64,000 bases of DNA from FEN-1279 sp964501535 (GCA_964501535.1 CAZCSV010000001.1:310001-374000), one strand, 5' to 3'. Counted from the first letter of the stretch, positions 1 to 9,329 are shown. Numbers and translations: made by a program. Notes: generated by a model not told the origin, from the letters alone.

Positions 1-57
1 CTGAATATTTTGTCTTCTTTGATTAAATTATATTGTTAAAAATAATTAAACTAAATC

Positions 58-1056
58 TTGATAAAACAAATTATTAAGATAAAATATCTTATTCCTCTCG
101 TACTTTTAACGGTTTTAATACCGCTTTTCGTTATCTTTAATAATAAATCTGAAAAAAACTCATCGGAAATTGATATTCGAAATACCGAGAAAGATGTTCT
201 TATCTCACCTCAAATTGATAATTTACAAAAAGATTATTCAAAATTTAATCCAAACGAAAAGTATTTGTTTGTTTTGAATAAATGCGAAAATCTGTTTCTG
301 GATTGGTCGGAAATTTTTAATTATTTCTCGGCTAATAAATACTTGTTCGTAAGAAACAAAAACATCGATTCTGTAGGTCTTGAAAAATTATCTTTGAATA
401 TTAAAACTGTTCCGAATGTCGTAAGCATAAGTAGTGTACAGGACTTGGTTGATGAATATGGCGATATGATTAAATCACAGTGTACTCACTATAATATCGA
501 TTGGAGATTAATACTCGCATTGATTCATCAGGAATCTCTATTCAATTCTAATGCAGTTTCCAGAGCCGGTGCGTTTGGTCTGATGCAAATAATGCCGAGA
601 ACAGGTCTGGGTCTGCAAAGTGAATTGAATCTTGAAGATACTAAAACACCTCAAAATAATTTAACTGCTGGAATTTATTATTATGCTACTCTGGTCGCAA
701 ATTTTGAATTTACAGGGGAAGAAAAATATAAGTTTGCACTTGCCGCGTATAATGCCGGGTTTGGTAGGGTAGTTGACGCAATGACGATTACTTATTTCTT
801 TGGAAAAGATTATAAGTACTGGGATAATGTGAAAGAAAATTATCCATACCTTTCTTCAAAGCAGGACTCCATTCATGCTCTGGTCTGGCCTCAGTCTAAA
901 AGACCGCCGAACGGTACCCTCGATAACTGGATTGAACCTTATAAGTATGTCGAATATGTATTGTTTTATTTCGGAGAATATAAAAAATATTTTAAAAGTA
1001 ATTTGCCTGAACCAAAAACTAAGGAAATAAAAAAGAAAAAATCTAAGAAAAAATGA
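58..1056 (+). CDS. Membrane-anchored lytic murein transglycosylase (SLT domain)
   Basis: Predicted to cleave the glycan strand of peptidoglycan in the periplasm with formation of 1,6-anhydro-muramic ends. A hydrophobic segment at about residues 10-26 is a signal anchor. The SLT domain spans about residues 140-260: the catalytic Glu is E159 in ALIHQES, followed by GAFGLMQIMP (171-180) and AAYNAGFGRV (229-238), all typical of the Slt/MltF-type fold. The C-terminus is a Lys-rich tail. The start is TTG at 58: an in-frame stop lies at 52-54 and no ATG occurs before the domain, so no longer form is possible. The next gene starts one base after the stop, suggesting one transcript. Confidence 0.88.
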   Translation: MIKQIIKIKYLIPLVLLTVLIPLFVIFNNKSEKNSSEIDIRNTEKDVLISPQIDNLQKDYSKFNPNEKYLFVLNKCENLFLDWSEIFNYFSANKYLFVRNKNIDSVGLEKLSLNIKTVPNVVSISSVQDLVDEYGDMIKSQCTHYNIDWRLILALIHQESLFNSNAVSRAGAFGLMQIMPRTGLGLQSELNLEDTKTPQNNLTAGIYYYATLVANFEFTGEEKYKFALAAYNAGFGRVVDAMTITYFFGKDYKYWDNVKENYPYLSSKQDSIHALVWPQSKRPPNGTLDNWIEPYKYVEYVLFYFGEYKKYFKSNLPEPKTKEIKKKKSKKK

Positions 1057-1057
1057 T

Positions 1058-2227
1058 ATGAATAATAACGTGAATTTAATTGATTCTGTTTATGCAATCA
1101 GAGATGCACGAAAATTGTTTCCCGTTACAAAATCCTGCGTTTACCTTGACTCAGCACATTATAGCCAGTATTCGCTTGAAACAAATCGAAGACTTGTTAA
1201 TTTTATTGACGAATTTACTTATACTAATAAAAATTTAAGCCTTTTCATTAATAAAAAAGTCGATGAACTTAAAGAGAAAATTGCTCGACTTGTTAATTCG
1301 GAAAAAGAGAATATAATTATTACGGGAAGTACCACCCATGGACTTAATATCTTTGCAAACGGGATTAACCTTAAAAAAGGGGAGTGTGTTGCATTTGCCG
1401 ATACGGAGTTCCCGGCTGTTGTATACCCTTGGCTTAATCAGAATAAATTGAGAGGAATAGAATATGTATATATTCCTTCTGTGAATGGAAAAATTGAAAT
1501 TGAGGATATTAAAAAAATAATTGAAAAGAATAATGTAAAAGTCCTTACAATCAGTTCTGTGGAATTCTTGGGATTTAGAAATAATCTCTCCAAGATTAGC
1601 GAAATATGCCGAAAAAATGGATGCTTCTTTGTTGTTGACGCAATTCAGAGTATCGGCGTGTGCCCTATGGATGTAAAAAAATATAATATTGATTTTCTGG
1701 CTGCTGGTTCTCAAAAATGGATGATGTCTCCGGCTGGTGTCGGCTTTGCTTTTATCTCTGATAAAATGAGAAAGTTTATTGCTCCTACTTATGCCGCTAC
1801 TTCAAGTATAAAATATGATTTTAAAAATTTTTTGAAATATGAACTGAATTTCAAGGACGATGGGTCTGCTTACGAAAATTCCACTCTGAACTGCCTTGGT
1901 ATGATTGGACTCGAATCTTCCGTGGAATTATTCTTGAAACTGGGTGTGGATAATATCTTTGAACATATCCTGGGATTGTTGGACTTGTTTATATCGGAAC
2001 TTGATAAATCGAATTATAAAATTGAATCGGTATTAAATCCGGAAAATCGCTCGTGTATATTGATTTTCTCCCATGTGGATAAAAACAAAAATGAAACAAT
2101 TCAAAAAACCCTCGAAAAGAAAAATATTTTCATTGCTTTAAGGGAGGGATTCTTAAGAATATCACCTCATCTTTTTAATGACGAAAATGATATTGGAATT
2201 CTTACAAATGAATTGAATAAAATCTGA
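1058..2227 (+). CDS. PLP-dependent aminotransferase class V family protein
   Basis: A fold-type I PLP enzyme of the class V aminotransferase/cysteine desulfurase-like superfamily. The N-terminus carries a substrate-loop motif (VYLDSAHYSQYS, 28-39), the PLP-contacting ITGSTTHGLN (88-97), the cofactor Asp D194 in VVDAIQS, and the Schiff-base Lys K220 in AAGSQKWMMSPAGVG. It lacks the Cys-containing loop expected of a cysteine desulfurase, so it is closer to the isopenicillin N epimerase/selenocysteine lyase-like branch. The substrate cannot be read from the sequence. It sits one base after the transglycosylase and converges with comF, with a one-base gap between the two stops. Confidence 0.85.
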   Translation: MNNNVNLIDSVYAIRDARKLFPVTKSCVYLDSAHYSQYSLETNRRLVNFIDEFTYTNKNLSLFINKKVDELKEKIARLVNSEKENIIITGSTTHGLNIFANGINLKKGECVAFADTEFPAVVYPWLNQNKLRGIEYVYIPSVNGKIEIEDIKKIIEKNNVKVLTISSVEFLGFRNNLSKISEICRKNGCFFVVDAIQSIGVCPMDVKKYNIDFLAAGSQKWMMSPAGVGFAFISDKMRKFIAPTYAATSSIKYDFKNFLKYELNFKDDGSAYENSTLNCLGMIGLESSVELFLKLGVDNIFEHILGLLDLFISELDKSNYKIESVLNPENRSCILIFSHVDKNKNETIQKTLEKKNIFIALREGFLRISPHLFNDENDIGILTNELNKI

Positions 2228-2228
2228 A

Positions 2229-2915
2229 TTATCTCGCCGATGCTATCGTTAAAGCCGAAATTTCTTTTACGTTTTCTTCCCTTAATACTTTTATAACCTC
2301 ATTCATCGTTGCCCCTGTCGTTATTACGTCATCAACTAACAGTATTCTTTTTCCCGAGATGCTGCCTTTGTACTTTTCGTTTAACCTGAAAGCATCTTTT
2401 ACGTTTGATAATCTCTCAAAATATTTTAAGTTTGTTTGGGATTTTGTATGCCTTATCCTTAATATCAGGTCGCTGGTTTGAGTTATATTTATTGCCGAGT
2501 TTATTCCTCTGCATAAGTATTCGGATTGGTTGTAACCTCTCTCCCTTAATTTTGTTTTATGTAAAGGAACGGGACAAATTATGTCAAATTCATTTATTTT
2601 TCTGAATACTCTCATGTATTCATTGCCAAAATAATTACCAAGAAATAATCCTAACCTGCAGAATCCTTTGAATTTTAAGTGATGTATTAAAGTTTGTACA
2701 GGATTATCTTTTTTGAATGCCAGAAAACTGTTGAAATTATCCGAATTTACTTTTTTCCTGATTTCTAACATATCTTCAGGCTTCAGCCTTTCTAATGATT
2801 CGAATACATTATCATCTATGAATTCATTTGAATTACCGGACTTTATTTTGTTGTTTGTTATTATACAAATTTTTGGAAAGAAAAAATCAGTAATATTACT
2901 AATTATATTCTTCAA
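2229..2915 (-). CDS. ComF family phosphoribosyltransferase-like protein
   Basis: ComF/GntX-type protein with a type I phosphoribosyltransferase fold. The PRPP-binding signature ILLVDDVITTGAT lies at 191-203, preceded by the family motifs CPVPLHKTKLRERGYNQSE (114-132) and KSQTNLKYFERLSNV (158-172). Family members assist DNA uptake or recombination in competent bacteria. Typical ComF proteins begin with a four-Cys zinc ribbon; here only Cys17 remains in the first 60 residues, so that module is degenerate. It is followed on the plus strand by a convergent aminotransferase gene, and a MerR gene lies 62 bases upstream on the same strand. Confidence 0.85.
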   Translation of the reverse strand: MKNIISNITDFFFPKICIITNNKIKSGNSNEFIDDNVFESLERLKPEDMLEIRKKVNSDNFNSFLAFKKDNPVQTLIHHLKFKGFCRLGLFLGNYFGNEYMRVFRKINEFDIICPVPLHKTKLRERGYNQSEYLCRGINSAINITQTSDLILRIRHTKSQTNLKYFERLSNVKDAFRLNEKYKGSISGKRILLVDDVITTGATMNEVIKVLREENVKEISALTIASAR

Positions 2916-2977
2916 AACTTTATGGTAATTTTTTTGTTTTGGCGGATGGTATTAACTTATATAAAAATATATGTAAT

Positions 2978-3436
2978 TTATTCTATATCTTTAAGTAAAT
3001 CCGATAAAAAAGATTTTAGCTCTTTCAAATCACTCAGAAGCGGTTTGCTGTCTATATCCGTCTGACTGTCTTCGCTTTGTTTATCTTCTTCGGAATTAAA
3101 TAAACTTAGTTCATTTTTTGTGTGAATAAAAGATGCCTTTGGCTTTGCATCATCTGTTCCCGTTAAAATCTGCTCTTCTTCCTTTACGTTGTAACTCTTT
3201 AATAATTTTTTCGCCCCTTCTATTGTGTATTTCTCGTCGCGGAGCAGCTTTTTTATGTGCAGTATTAATTTAATATCCTTGTTTGTATATATCCTGTTAC
3301 CCGCAAGGTTCTTTGCTGGCTTTAATTGGTCAAATTCCGTTTCCCAGTACCTTAAAACATATTGCTCTAAGTCTGTTATTTTACTGACTTCACTTATCGA
3401 GTAGTAAAGCTTTTTCATTGCGAAATTTTTCTTCAT
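2978..3436 (-). CDS. MerR family transcriptional regulator
   Basis: DNA-binding regulator with an N-terminal MerR winged helix-turn-helix (about residues 10-77): YYSISEVSKITDL, VLRYWETEF and NRIYTNKDIKLI are the characteristic helix, wing and arginine-tyrosine motifs. The rest (80-152) is polar and acidic and has no recognisable effector domain or metal-binding Cys cluster, as in the short MerR-like proteins common next to housekeeping genes. ATG codons at 3436 and 3418 are both possible starts; the family usually begins MKKLYYSI, which would favour 3418. Its target cannot be told from the sequence. The 200 bases upstream are AT-rich and hold no obvious MerR operator with a 19-base spacer. 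Confidence 0.82.
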   Translation of the reverse strand: MKKNFAMKKLYYSISEVSKITDLEQYVLRYWETEFDQLKPAKNLAGNRIYTNKDIKLILHIKKLLRDEKYTIEGAKKLLKSYNVKEEEQILTGTDDAKPKASFIHTKNELSLFNSEEDKQSEDSQTDIDSKPLLSDLKELKSFLSDLLKDIE

Positions 3437-3639
3437 AATATGTGTATATTATAACTAAATATATATATTATTATTAGATTTATCAATACAAATGTTTTAA
3501 GCATTACTTTTTATGTCAAATTATAACTATACTAAAAATAACAAGATAAGCCTTGATACTTTAAAATGCATTTTTATAAAAAACTTAATTTATTATGTTA
3601 ATAAATGTTAGATTTTTAAATTTAAACCAATACTTTATT

Positions 3640-5325
3640 ATGAATTATATCAAATTTATATTTGCTTTTGCTTTATCAGTGCTTCTGTTTTCTTGTTCTA
3701 ATGTGCCCACTACTGTTTATTATAACGGTAAAATTTATTCATTGGATAAAAATAATACGGTCGCTGAAGCAATTGCTGTTAAGGATGGTAAAATAATCGA
3801 TATCGGTAAAAATGATGATATTAAAGATAAATATGGCGAAGATGAACTTATTGACCTGAAAGGTAATACTGTTATACCCGGATTTATTGAATCTGACGGC
3901 TCAATTGTGGATTTCTCCCTTGAATTGGCTCGCTATAATAATATGGCTGATCTGAGAAATCTGGATAATATTGAAAAAATTGTTTCTGTTATGACGGAAA
4001 AAGTAAAAACTCAGAAAGAAAATTCATGGGTTGGCGGTTATGGATGGGATGATATTGGTTCTTCTGAAAAAATTGAACTGATTAACAAATTTACTCTGGA
4101 TAAAATATCTGCTAATCATAATATCTATATTATCAATGAAGATGGCTCCGTTGTGTGGTGTAATTCGAAAGCTATTGAAACAATGCAAATTACTAAACTT
4201 ACACCTTCACCCGAGAATGGAGAAATCGGAAAAGATGAGAAAGGGGAACCCGATGGCCTTCTCTTTGGTGATGCAGTTAATTTGGTAAAAGAAAAACTTC
4301 CGAAGTTTACTAAGGAAGATATGCAGAATGCCCTTGTAAACGGCTCTAAGGAATTATTGAAATATGGCATAACTGGTGTCGTAGATAGAAATCTTAATAA
4401 AGAATCGATTAATGAATTTAAAGAATTAATTGATAGTAATAAAATTCCCCTCCATATATATGCAGTTCTTACCGGTAATGATCAGACATTTGCTGATTAT
4501 TTGCAAAACGGTATCGAGAAAAATTATAAGAACAAATTGACTGTGAGAGCTGTTACTCTCGATTATGACGGAGCATTTGAATTGCAAAGCGCCGCTATGA
4601 ATGAAAAATATAAAGAAGAAAATAATTCGAAAATACCTTATACCGATGAGGCTACGATTGAAAAGGTGCTTAGAACTGCCCTTGATAAAAATTTTCAGTT
4701 TACAATTAAAACTGTCGGTGATGATGCTGTAACGAAAGTTCTGAATGTAATTGAGAAGGTCTTAAAAGAAAAAAATCCGCAGGATGCTAGAATAAAACTT
4801 GAAGGACTTGAATTCGTTAATCCCGATGATTTGAAAAGAATAAAAGAATTGAAAATCATACCGTCTGTAAAACCGGAATCGAATATCTTCGATTCTTATT
4901 ACTTGGATTATTTGATTGCTCCCGATGCAAAAAAGAAATTTGCATTGTGGAAATCCCTTCTCGAAAATGGGGGATTAATTGTATCGTCCTCGGGCTTTCC
5001 GTTTAGCCTGTCGATTAACCCTTTGGTGCAAATATATTACTTGACCGCAAGACAACCGCTGGATACCAATCTTAACGATATTCCTAATCCCGAACAGAAA
5101 CTAACTGTATTGGATGCGGTTAAATCTTATACCGTCTGGGCTGCTTATGCAGCATTCCAGGAAGAATTAAAAGGTAGTCTTGAAAAAGGAAAAATTGCTG
5201 ATATGGTGGTCTTGTCCGATGATATTTTTAATATTAATGTAAAAGATATACCGAATACTAAAATATTAATGACTGTAGTTAATGGTACTATAGTATATGA
5301 GAATAAAGAAGCGTCCGGTAAATAA
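3640..5325 (+). CDS. Amidohydrolase-family (YtcJ-like) lipoprotein lacking the metal ligands
   Basis: The chain follows the amidohydrolase-3 architecture: N-terminal beta-sandwich (YNGKIYSLDKNNTVAEAIAV), long TIM barrel, and a return to the sandwich near the end (GSLEKGKIADMVVL). The ATG at 3640 is chosen over an in-frame ATG at 3595 because it starts a lipoprotein signal peptide ending LLFSC. Every expected metal or catalytic position is replaced: the His-x-His of strand 1 is D86-G87-S88, the barrel Lys is T306, the two later His are K357 (FTIKTVGDDA) and F392 (GLEFVN), and the final Asp is G452 (SSSGFPF). The fold seems kept but metal hydrolysis is unlikely. First gene of a tight operon; prmC starts 5 bases after its stop. 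Confidence 0.85.
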   Translation: MNYIKFIFAFALSVLLFSCSNVPTTVYYNGKIYSLDKNNTVAEAIAVKDGKIIDIGKNDDIKDKYGEDELIDLKGNTVIPGFIESDGSIVDFSLELARYNNMADLRNLDNIEKIVSVMTEKVKTQKENSWVGGYGWDDIGSSEKIELINKFTLDKISANHNIYIINEDGSVVWCNSKAIETMQITKLTPSPENGEIGKDEKGEPDGLLFGDAVNLVKEKLPKFTKEDMQNALVNGSKELLKYGITGVVDRNLNKESINEFKELIDSNKIPLHIYAVLTGNDQTFADYLQNGIEKNYKNKLTVRAVTLDYDGAFELQSAAMNEKYKEENNSKIPYTDEATIEKVLRTALDKNFQFTIKTVGDDAVTKVLNVIEKVLKEKNPQDARIKLEGLEFVNPDDLKRIKELKIIPSVKPESNIFDSYYLDYLIAPDAKKKFALWKSLLENGGLIVSSSGFPFSLSINPLVQIYYLTARQPLDTNLNDIPNPEQKLTVLDAVKSYTVWAAYAAFQEELKGSLEKGKIADMVVLSDDIFNINVKDIPNTKILMTVVNGTIVYENKEASGK

Positions 5326-5329
5326 AAAT

Positions 5330-6208
5330 ATGTCTGAAAAAAAATTATCGACGTTGCTTGAAATAATTAAGTATTCTACTCGGCTTTTAAATGAAAAGAA
5401 TATTAAAAATCCGAGACTGAATGTTGAATTGATGTTTTGCGAAATTCTGAATTGCGATAGAATTAAACTTTATCTCGATTTCGATAAACCCCTTAAAAGC
5501 AATGAAATATCGGGATTCAAAGATATGCTTCTCAGAAGACTTAAATATGAACCCCTTCAGTATATTCTCGGCAAAACTTGTTTTTATGGATATCAAATTG
5601 CTCTCGATAGAAGGGCTCTGATACCGAGACAGGAAACTGAAATATTGGTCGGACTTGTGCTGGATGATATTGCTGAATCGAAAATGGATAATGTCAAAAT
5701 CCTCGAAATAGGCACTGGAAGCGGATGTATCGCTGTTGCGTTAAGTCGTGAACTTGACAAAAAAGGAATAAAACATAAAATATCGGCTGTGGATAAATCT
5801 CGGGATTCCGTTGAACTCGCAGAAAATAATGCGAAAATAAATTCTGTGTCCCGGGATAATGTTGTATTTGCAGTGGAGGATTTCTTGAATGATACTGGAA
5901 ATGATTTTGATTTCAATTATATAATCTCGAATCCGCCCTATATTTCTCAGAGTGAAATTGAGAATTTGGATGAGGAAATATTAAAATATGAACCTGTTTC
6001 GGCTTTGACGGACGGAAAAGATGGTTTACTTTTTTATGATAAAATTTTTAATTTGTATTCAAAGGGATATATTGATGCGAAAGTCTTTCTGGAAATCGGT
6101 GATGGAAAGAAGAATAATATTGAAGATTTGTTGATAAAAAAAGAAATTAAAAACTATAAGTTTTATAAAGATTACTGTAACATCGAAAGAGTATTAAAAA
6201 TCGGTTGA
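5330..6208 (+). CDS. prmC: Peptide chain release factor N5-glutamine methyltransferase PrmC
   Basis: Methylates the Gln of the GGQ motif in release factors RF1/RF2 using S-adenosylmethionine. It has an N-terminal helical domain with the PrmC signature around ALIPRQETEILV, the SAM-binding motif ILEIGTGSGCIAVAL, the acidic ribose contact SAVDKS, and the catalytic NPPY in IISNPPYIS. Total length of 292 residues is usual. The ATG at 5330 is preferred to an in-frame ATG at 5297, which would overlap the preceding gene; from 5330 the protein begins at the normal place for the family. The dtd gene follows after one base. Confidence 0.93.
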   Translation: MSEKKLSTLLEIIKYSTRLLNEKNIKNPRLNVELMFCEILNCDRIKLYLDFDKPLKSNEISGFKDMLLRRLKYEPLQYILGKTCFYGYQIALDRRALIPRQETEILVGLVLDDIAESKMDNVKILEIGTGSGCIAVALSRELDKKGIKHKISAVDKSRDSVELAENNAKINSVSRDNVVFAVEDFLNDTGNDFDFNYIISNPPYISQSEIENLDEEILKYEPVSALTDGKDGLLFYDKIFNLYSKGYIDAKVFLEIGDGKKNNIEDLLIKKEIKNYKFYKDYCNIERVLKIG

Positions 6209-6209
6209 T

Positions 6210-6662
6210 ATGATAGCTGTTGTCCAAAGAGTAACTAAATCTGGTGTCGAGGTCGAAGGCGAAATTATAAGCCAGATTAATTTAGGTCTCGTTGTATTTC
6301 TGGGAATAAAAAAGGGCGATACGGAAGAATTTGCAGGTTATTTGGCAAAAAAAATCTTGAATTTAAGAATATTTTCTGACGATAATGGTAAAATGAATTT
6401 GAGCGTTAAAGATATTATGGGAGAAATATTGGTTGTTTCACAGTTTACTCTGTGTACCGATAATACTAAAAGCGGAAATCGTCCGAGTTTTACAATGGCT
6501 GAAGAACCTGAAAGAGCTAATTTCTTATATGAATATCTTGTAAAAAAAATGAAAGATGAATATTCCGAAGATAAAATATTTACTGGTATTTTTTCTGCAC
6601 ATATGCATATCAGTATTTTAAATGATGGTCCCGTAACTATACTTCTTGAAAAAGAAAAATGA
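6210..6662 (+). CDS. dtd: D-aminoacyl-tRNA deacylase
   Basis: Proofreading enzyme that hydrolyses D-amino acids (and glycine from tRNA-Ala) from mischarged tRNA in the cytoplasm. The start MIAVVQRVTKSGVEVEGE, the SQFTL motif (VVSQFTLCTDNTKSGNRPSF) and the C-terminal NDGPVT motif that forms the cross-subunit chiral pocket are all present. Length of 150 residues matches the family. The gene lies in the prmC operon and overlaps the next gene by ATGA, suggesting translational coupling. Confidence 0.95.
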   Translation: MIAVVQRVTKSGVEVEGEIISQINLGLVVFLGIKKGDTEEFAGYLAKKILNLRIFSDDNGKMNLSVKDIMGEILVVSQFTLCTDNTKSGNRPSFTMAEEPERANFLYEYLVKKMKDEYSEDKIFTGIFSAHMHISILNDGPVTILLEKEK

Positions 6663-7564
6663 ATAATAATAGAAAATATAAAAATAAGAAAATTTATCTG
6701 ATAGGTGTCGGTAAAGTCGGCTCGGCTTTGTATCACTCGTTGATTTCTTGCGGATATAATATTCTGTTCGCTACGGACTCGAATATTAAAAGACTGAAGA
6801 GGATTACTTCAGGCAACAATACAATAAGGCTAAGTGATGATATTAAAAAAGAATATTTGGATAAATCTGATGTTGTAATTATTCCTGTTCCTGAAAAATC
6901 CTTGAATAAGGTTTTAAAACGTTGTAATAAATTTAATCTGGATTTGTCGGATAAAATATTATTTCATACAAGTGGAATCGAAACATCGGAATTGTTTAAA
7001 GAATTGAATGTCAATATTCGTAATATTGGCTCATTTCACCCGTTACAAACTTTTAATATAATTACGTATAATAATATAAATATATTAAATAATATTTATT
7101 ATGGTATTGAGGGCGGTTCGAATGCAATAAAATTTTTTATTGAATTCTGCAAAGATTTAAAAAGCAAGTATTTGATTATACCCAAAAATAAAAAGCCGCT
7201 ATACCATTGCTTGTGCGTTATGGCATCTAACTTTTTGGTAAGCCACTATAACATCATTTTGAATGTATCGAAAGATATTAAAACCGGCATTGATAATAAT
7301 CTTGATGTGTTTAAACCTATTGTTATGACTACCATCGGTAATATTTTCGAACAAGGTCCCGAAAATGCTCTGACGGGACCTTTTGTAAGAGGGGATTTGA
7401 AAACAATTGATTTGCATCTGAAATATCTTAAAAAAAATTATCCTGCTTTATCTGATTATTATATACTCTTGGGGATGGAAACAGCTAAAATATCCTTAAA
7501 TAAGAAATGTATATCTAAAAAAGTTGCAGCAGAGATTGAAAAATTATTTTGGAATTATATTTAA
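6659..7564 (+). CDS. Rossmann-like and DUF2520 domain protein
   Basis: Predicted NAD(P)-binding protein of the Rossmann-like/DUF2520 family. The N-terminal dinucleotide motif IYLIGVGKVGSALYHSL is followed by HTSGIETSELF and GSFHPLQTF, then an all-helical C-terminal DUF2520 half with ASNFLVSHYN and LTGPFVRGDLKTIDLHL. The layout resembles F420/ketopantoate-reductase-like oxidoreductases, but the substrate is unknown. It starts inside the dtd stop (ATGA), so it is translated from the same message; neighbours in the operon do not point to a pathway. Confidence 0.82.
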   Translation: MNNNRKYKNKKIYLIGVGKVGSALYHSLISCGYNILFATDSNIKRLKRITSGNNTIRLSDDIKKEYLDKSDVVIIPVPEKSLNKVLKRCNKFNLDLSDKILFHTSGIETSELFKELNVNIRNIGSFHPLQTFNIITYNNINILNNIYYGIEGGSNAIKFFIEFCKDLKSKYLIIPKNKKPLYHCLCVMASNFLVSHYNIILNVSKDIKTGIDNNLDVFKPIVMTTIGNIFEQGPENALTGPFVRGDLKTIDLHLKYLKKNYPALSDYYILLGMETAKISLNKKCISKKVAAEIEKLFWNYI

Positions 7565-7572
7565 TAAAATAT

Positions 7573-8196
7573 ATGAGTCTGAAAAAGATAATATTGATTT
7601 CATTACTGCTGGGTCTTAATGCATTGACCTATTCTCAGGAAAAGGAAATTGATACGACAAGAAAAATAGAAACGAAATATAAAATTAAAAAAGCAAGCGG
7701 TATCTTTATTACACCTGTTTTGGGCGCTGAATTTCCTATCAAGGATTTGCACTCTAACTCTAAATATACTTTTTCGTTTGGAGGTCGACTGGAATATTCA
7801 TCTTTAACTATATATCCGTTTGTTGTGGGTGCTACTGTGCAATATCAAAATCATTCGGGCTCTGATGACTTTAAAACGGCATATCTGATTAATTCCTTGA
7901 ATACTAAAATTACTTCCTTTGGCTTGAGTGTAGATATGCTTTTGAATAAATATCTGAAATCCTCTTTTACTATTCCCTTTGTTTTTCTGGAAGCAAGATA
8001 TGTTACTGTGAATAGGGAAACTTCTCCTGAATCGAATTTTCCGAATTATAAAAGTTCTGATAACACTGTTGGATTCGGCGGCGGTTTCGGATTTACATTA
8101 TATATATTTGATATTTATACAACTTATTTATCCGCAAAAGATTATAGCACAGTTTCGATAAAAACAAGATTCAGATTCCCCCTTATTAAATTTTAA
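7573..8196 (+). CDS. Secreted outer-membrane beta-barrel-like protein of unknown function
   Basis: A 207-residue protein with a signal peptide (SLKKIILISLLLGLNALTYSQ). The remainder alternates hydrophobic and polar residues and aromatic strands (SSLTIYPFVVGATVQYQNH, FTIPFVFLEARYVTV, VGFGGGFGFTLYIFDIYTTY), as in small 8-stranded outer-membrane barrels, and ends in a strand with terminal Phe. No specific family recognised. The start at 7573 is chosen over an in-frame ATG at 7549, which overlaps the previous gene and would bury the signal peptide. Its stop overlaps the convergent glycosyltransferase stop by a few bases. Confidence 0.7.
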   Translation: MSLKKIILISLLLGLNALTYSQEKEIDTTRKIETKYKIKKASGIFITPVLGAEFPIKDLHSNSKYTFSFGGRLEYSSLTIYPFVVGATVQYQNHSGSDDFKTAYLINSLNTKITSFGLSVDMLLNKYLKSSFTIPFVFLEARYVTVNRETSPESNFPNYKSSDNTVGFGGGFGFTLYIFDIYTTYLSAKDYSTVSIKTRFRFPLIKF

Positions 8197-9296
8197 AGCT
8201 TCCTGTTTTTCCAGCTGACCCTTGAACCTGCTAAAAATGTAAACGGCAATAATAAACCGTATATGGAAAAATAAATTTGATATATGGGGAAATATATTAA
8301 TAACTTTTTGTATTTTAACTTAAAATATACTGGCACAATTATTAGTAATTCCGAAATAATTTTTAAAGCGATAAGAAAAAGGTAAATATACGGATTGAGA
8401 AATATTAATCCAAAAATCAGTATTATATTGACTATGTATAACTCGAATCCTAAAATCCATCCCAGAAAATTTATCTTTATGCCACCCCTGAACCACCTTT
8501 TCTTCTGATTGTATAGCTCTCTTATCGTCTTGCATTCCTCGGTTGTTACTGTACACTCGGGGTCTATCGGATATATTACCTTGTAGCTTTTGTCCGAATC
8601 TATCCTCCTCATAAGGGCAAGGTCTTCTGTGACGGAAAAATTTATTTTTTCGTATCCGCCGATATCGTTGTAAACTTTTTTCGTAAAAGTCAGATTGTTT
8701 CCTATACAGCTTAATATTTTTCCTATACCGCTGCTGCATGATGCAAGCGAAAGAAGGTAAATCCAGTCCAGAGCCTGAAGCTTTGCAAAAAAGGAAGTAG
8801 CATGATTCACTCGCGTAAACCCGCATACCATCTGAGTGTTTTTACTGTAGTATCTTACAGTCTCTTCTGCCCAGCCCTCTGGTACTATACAGTCTGCATC
8901 AGTTATCATTATGATGTCACCGCTGGCTGTTTTTATCGCTGTGGCAATTGCATTTGCTTTTCCTTTTAAATTTTTATTTGCATTCTTATCCGAATCAATG
9001 ACCAGGAAGTTTTCGTAGCCCTCGGTTTCTTTCATCATCATTGATCTTGTGGAATCGGTAGAATTATCGTTTACTAAAATTATCTGGAGTAAATTTTTAT
9101 CGTACTTTAACCTTTTTAAGGAGGATATGCAGTTTGAAATGTTCCTTTCCTCGTTTCTTGCGGCAACTACTACGGTTACCTTAATTTTATTTGTATTGTC
9201 CGCTTTCTTTATAGAGTTCGATTTCAGAAAACCAATAAAAAAAATTATGTGAATAATAAAATATAATACCGATGATGCAAAAAAAAATATTTCCAT
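8193..9296 (-). CDS. Membrane glycosyltransferase family 2
   Basis: A GT-A fold glycosyltransferase at the inner membrane. An N-terminal membrane helix (about 3-23) is followed by the nucleotide-sugar-binding VTVVVAARNEE and NDNSTDST motifs, the DxD-type DADC, the acceptor-site TEDLALMRR and the QxxRW-like QKKRWFRGG, with two to three membrane helices at the C-terminus. This order is that of processive or lipid-linked GT2 enzymes (BcsA/HpnI/ceramide glucosyltransferase-like). Donor and acceptor cannot be deduced. It is transcribed away from the T9SS cluster and may be its last gene, with a 33-base gap from the M6-like gene. Confidence 0.85.
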   Translation of the reverse strand: MEIFFFASSVLYFIIHIIFFIGFLKSNSIKKADNTNKIKVTVVVAARNEERNISNCISSLKRLKYDKNLLQIILVNDNSTDSTRSMMMKETEGYENFLVIDSDKNANKNLKGKANAIATAIKTASGDIIMITDADCIVPEGWAEETVRYYSKNTQMVCGFTRVNHATSFFAKLQALDWIYLLSLASCSSGIGKILSCIGNNLTFTKKVYNDIGGYEKINFSVTEDLALMRRIDSDKSYKVIYPIDPECTVTTEECKTIRELYNQKKRWFRGGIKINFLGWILGFELYIVNIILIFGLIFLNPYIYLFLIALKIISELLIIVPVYFKLKYKKLLIYFPIYQIYFSIYGLLLPFTFLAGSRVSWKNRKL

Positions 9297-9329
9297 TCAA
9301 ACGAAATCCTTTTGGTAAATGAAAAATTG

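Noticed and set aside
8331..8336. Second sigma-54-like TGGCAC box
   Set aside because: It lies inside the glycosyltransferase coding sequence and lacks the -12 element at correct spacing.
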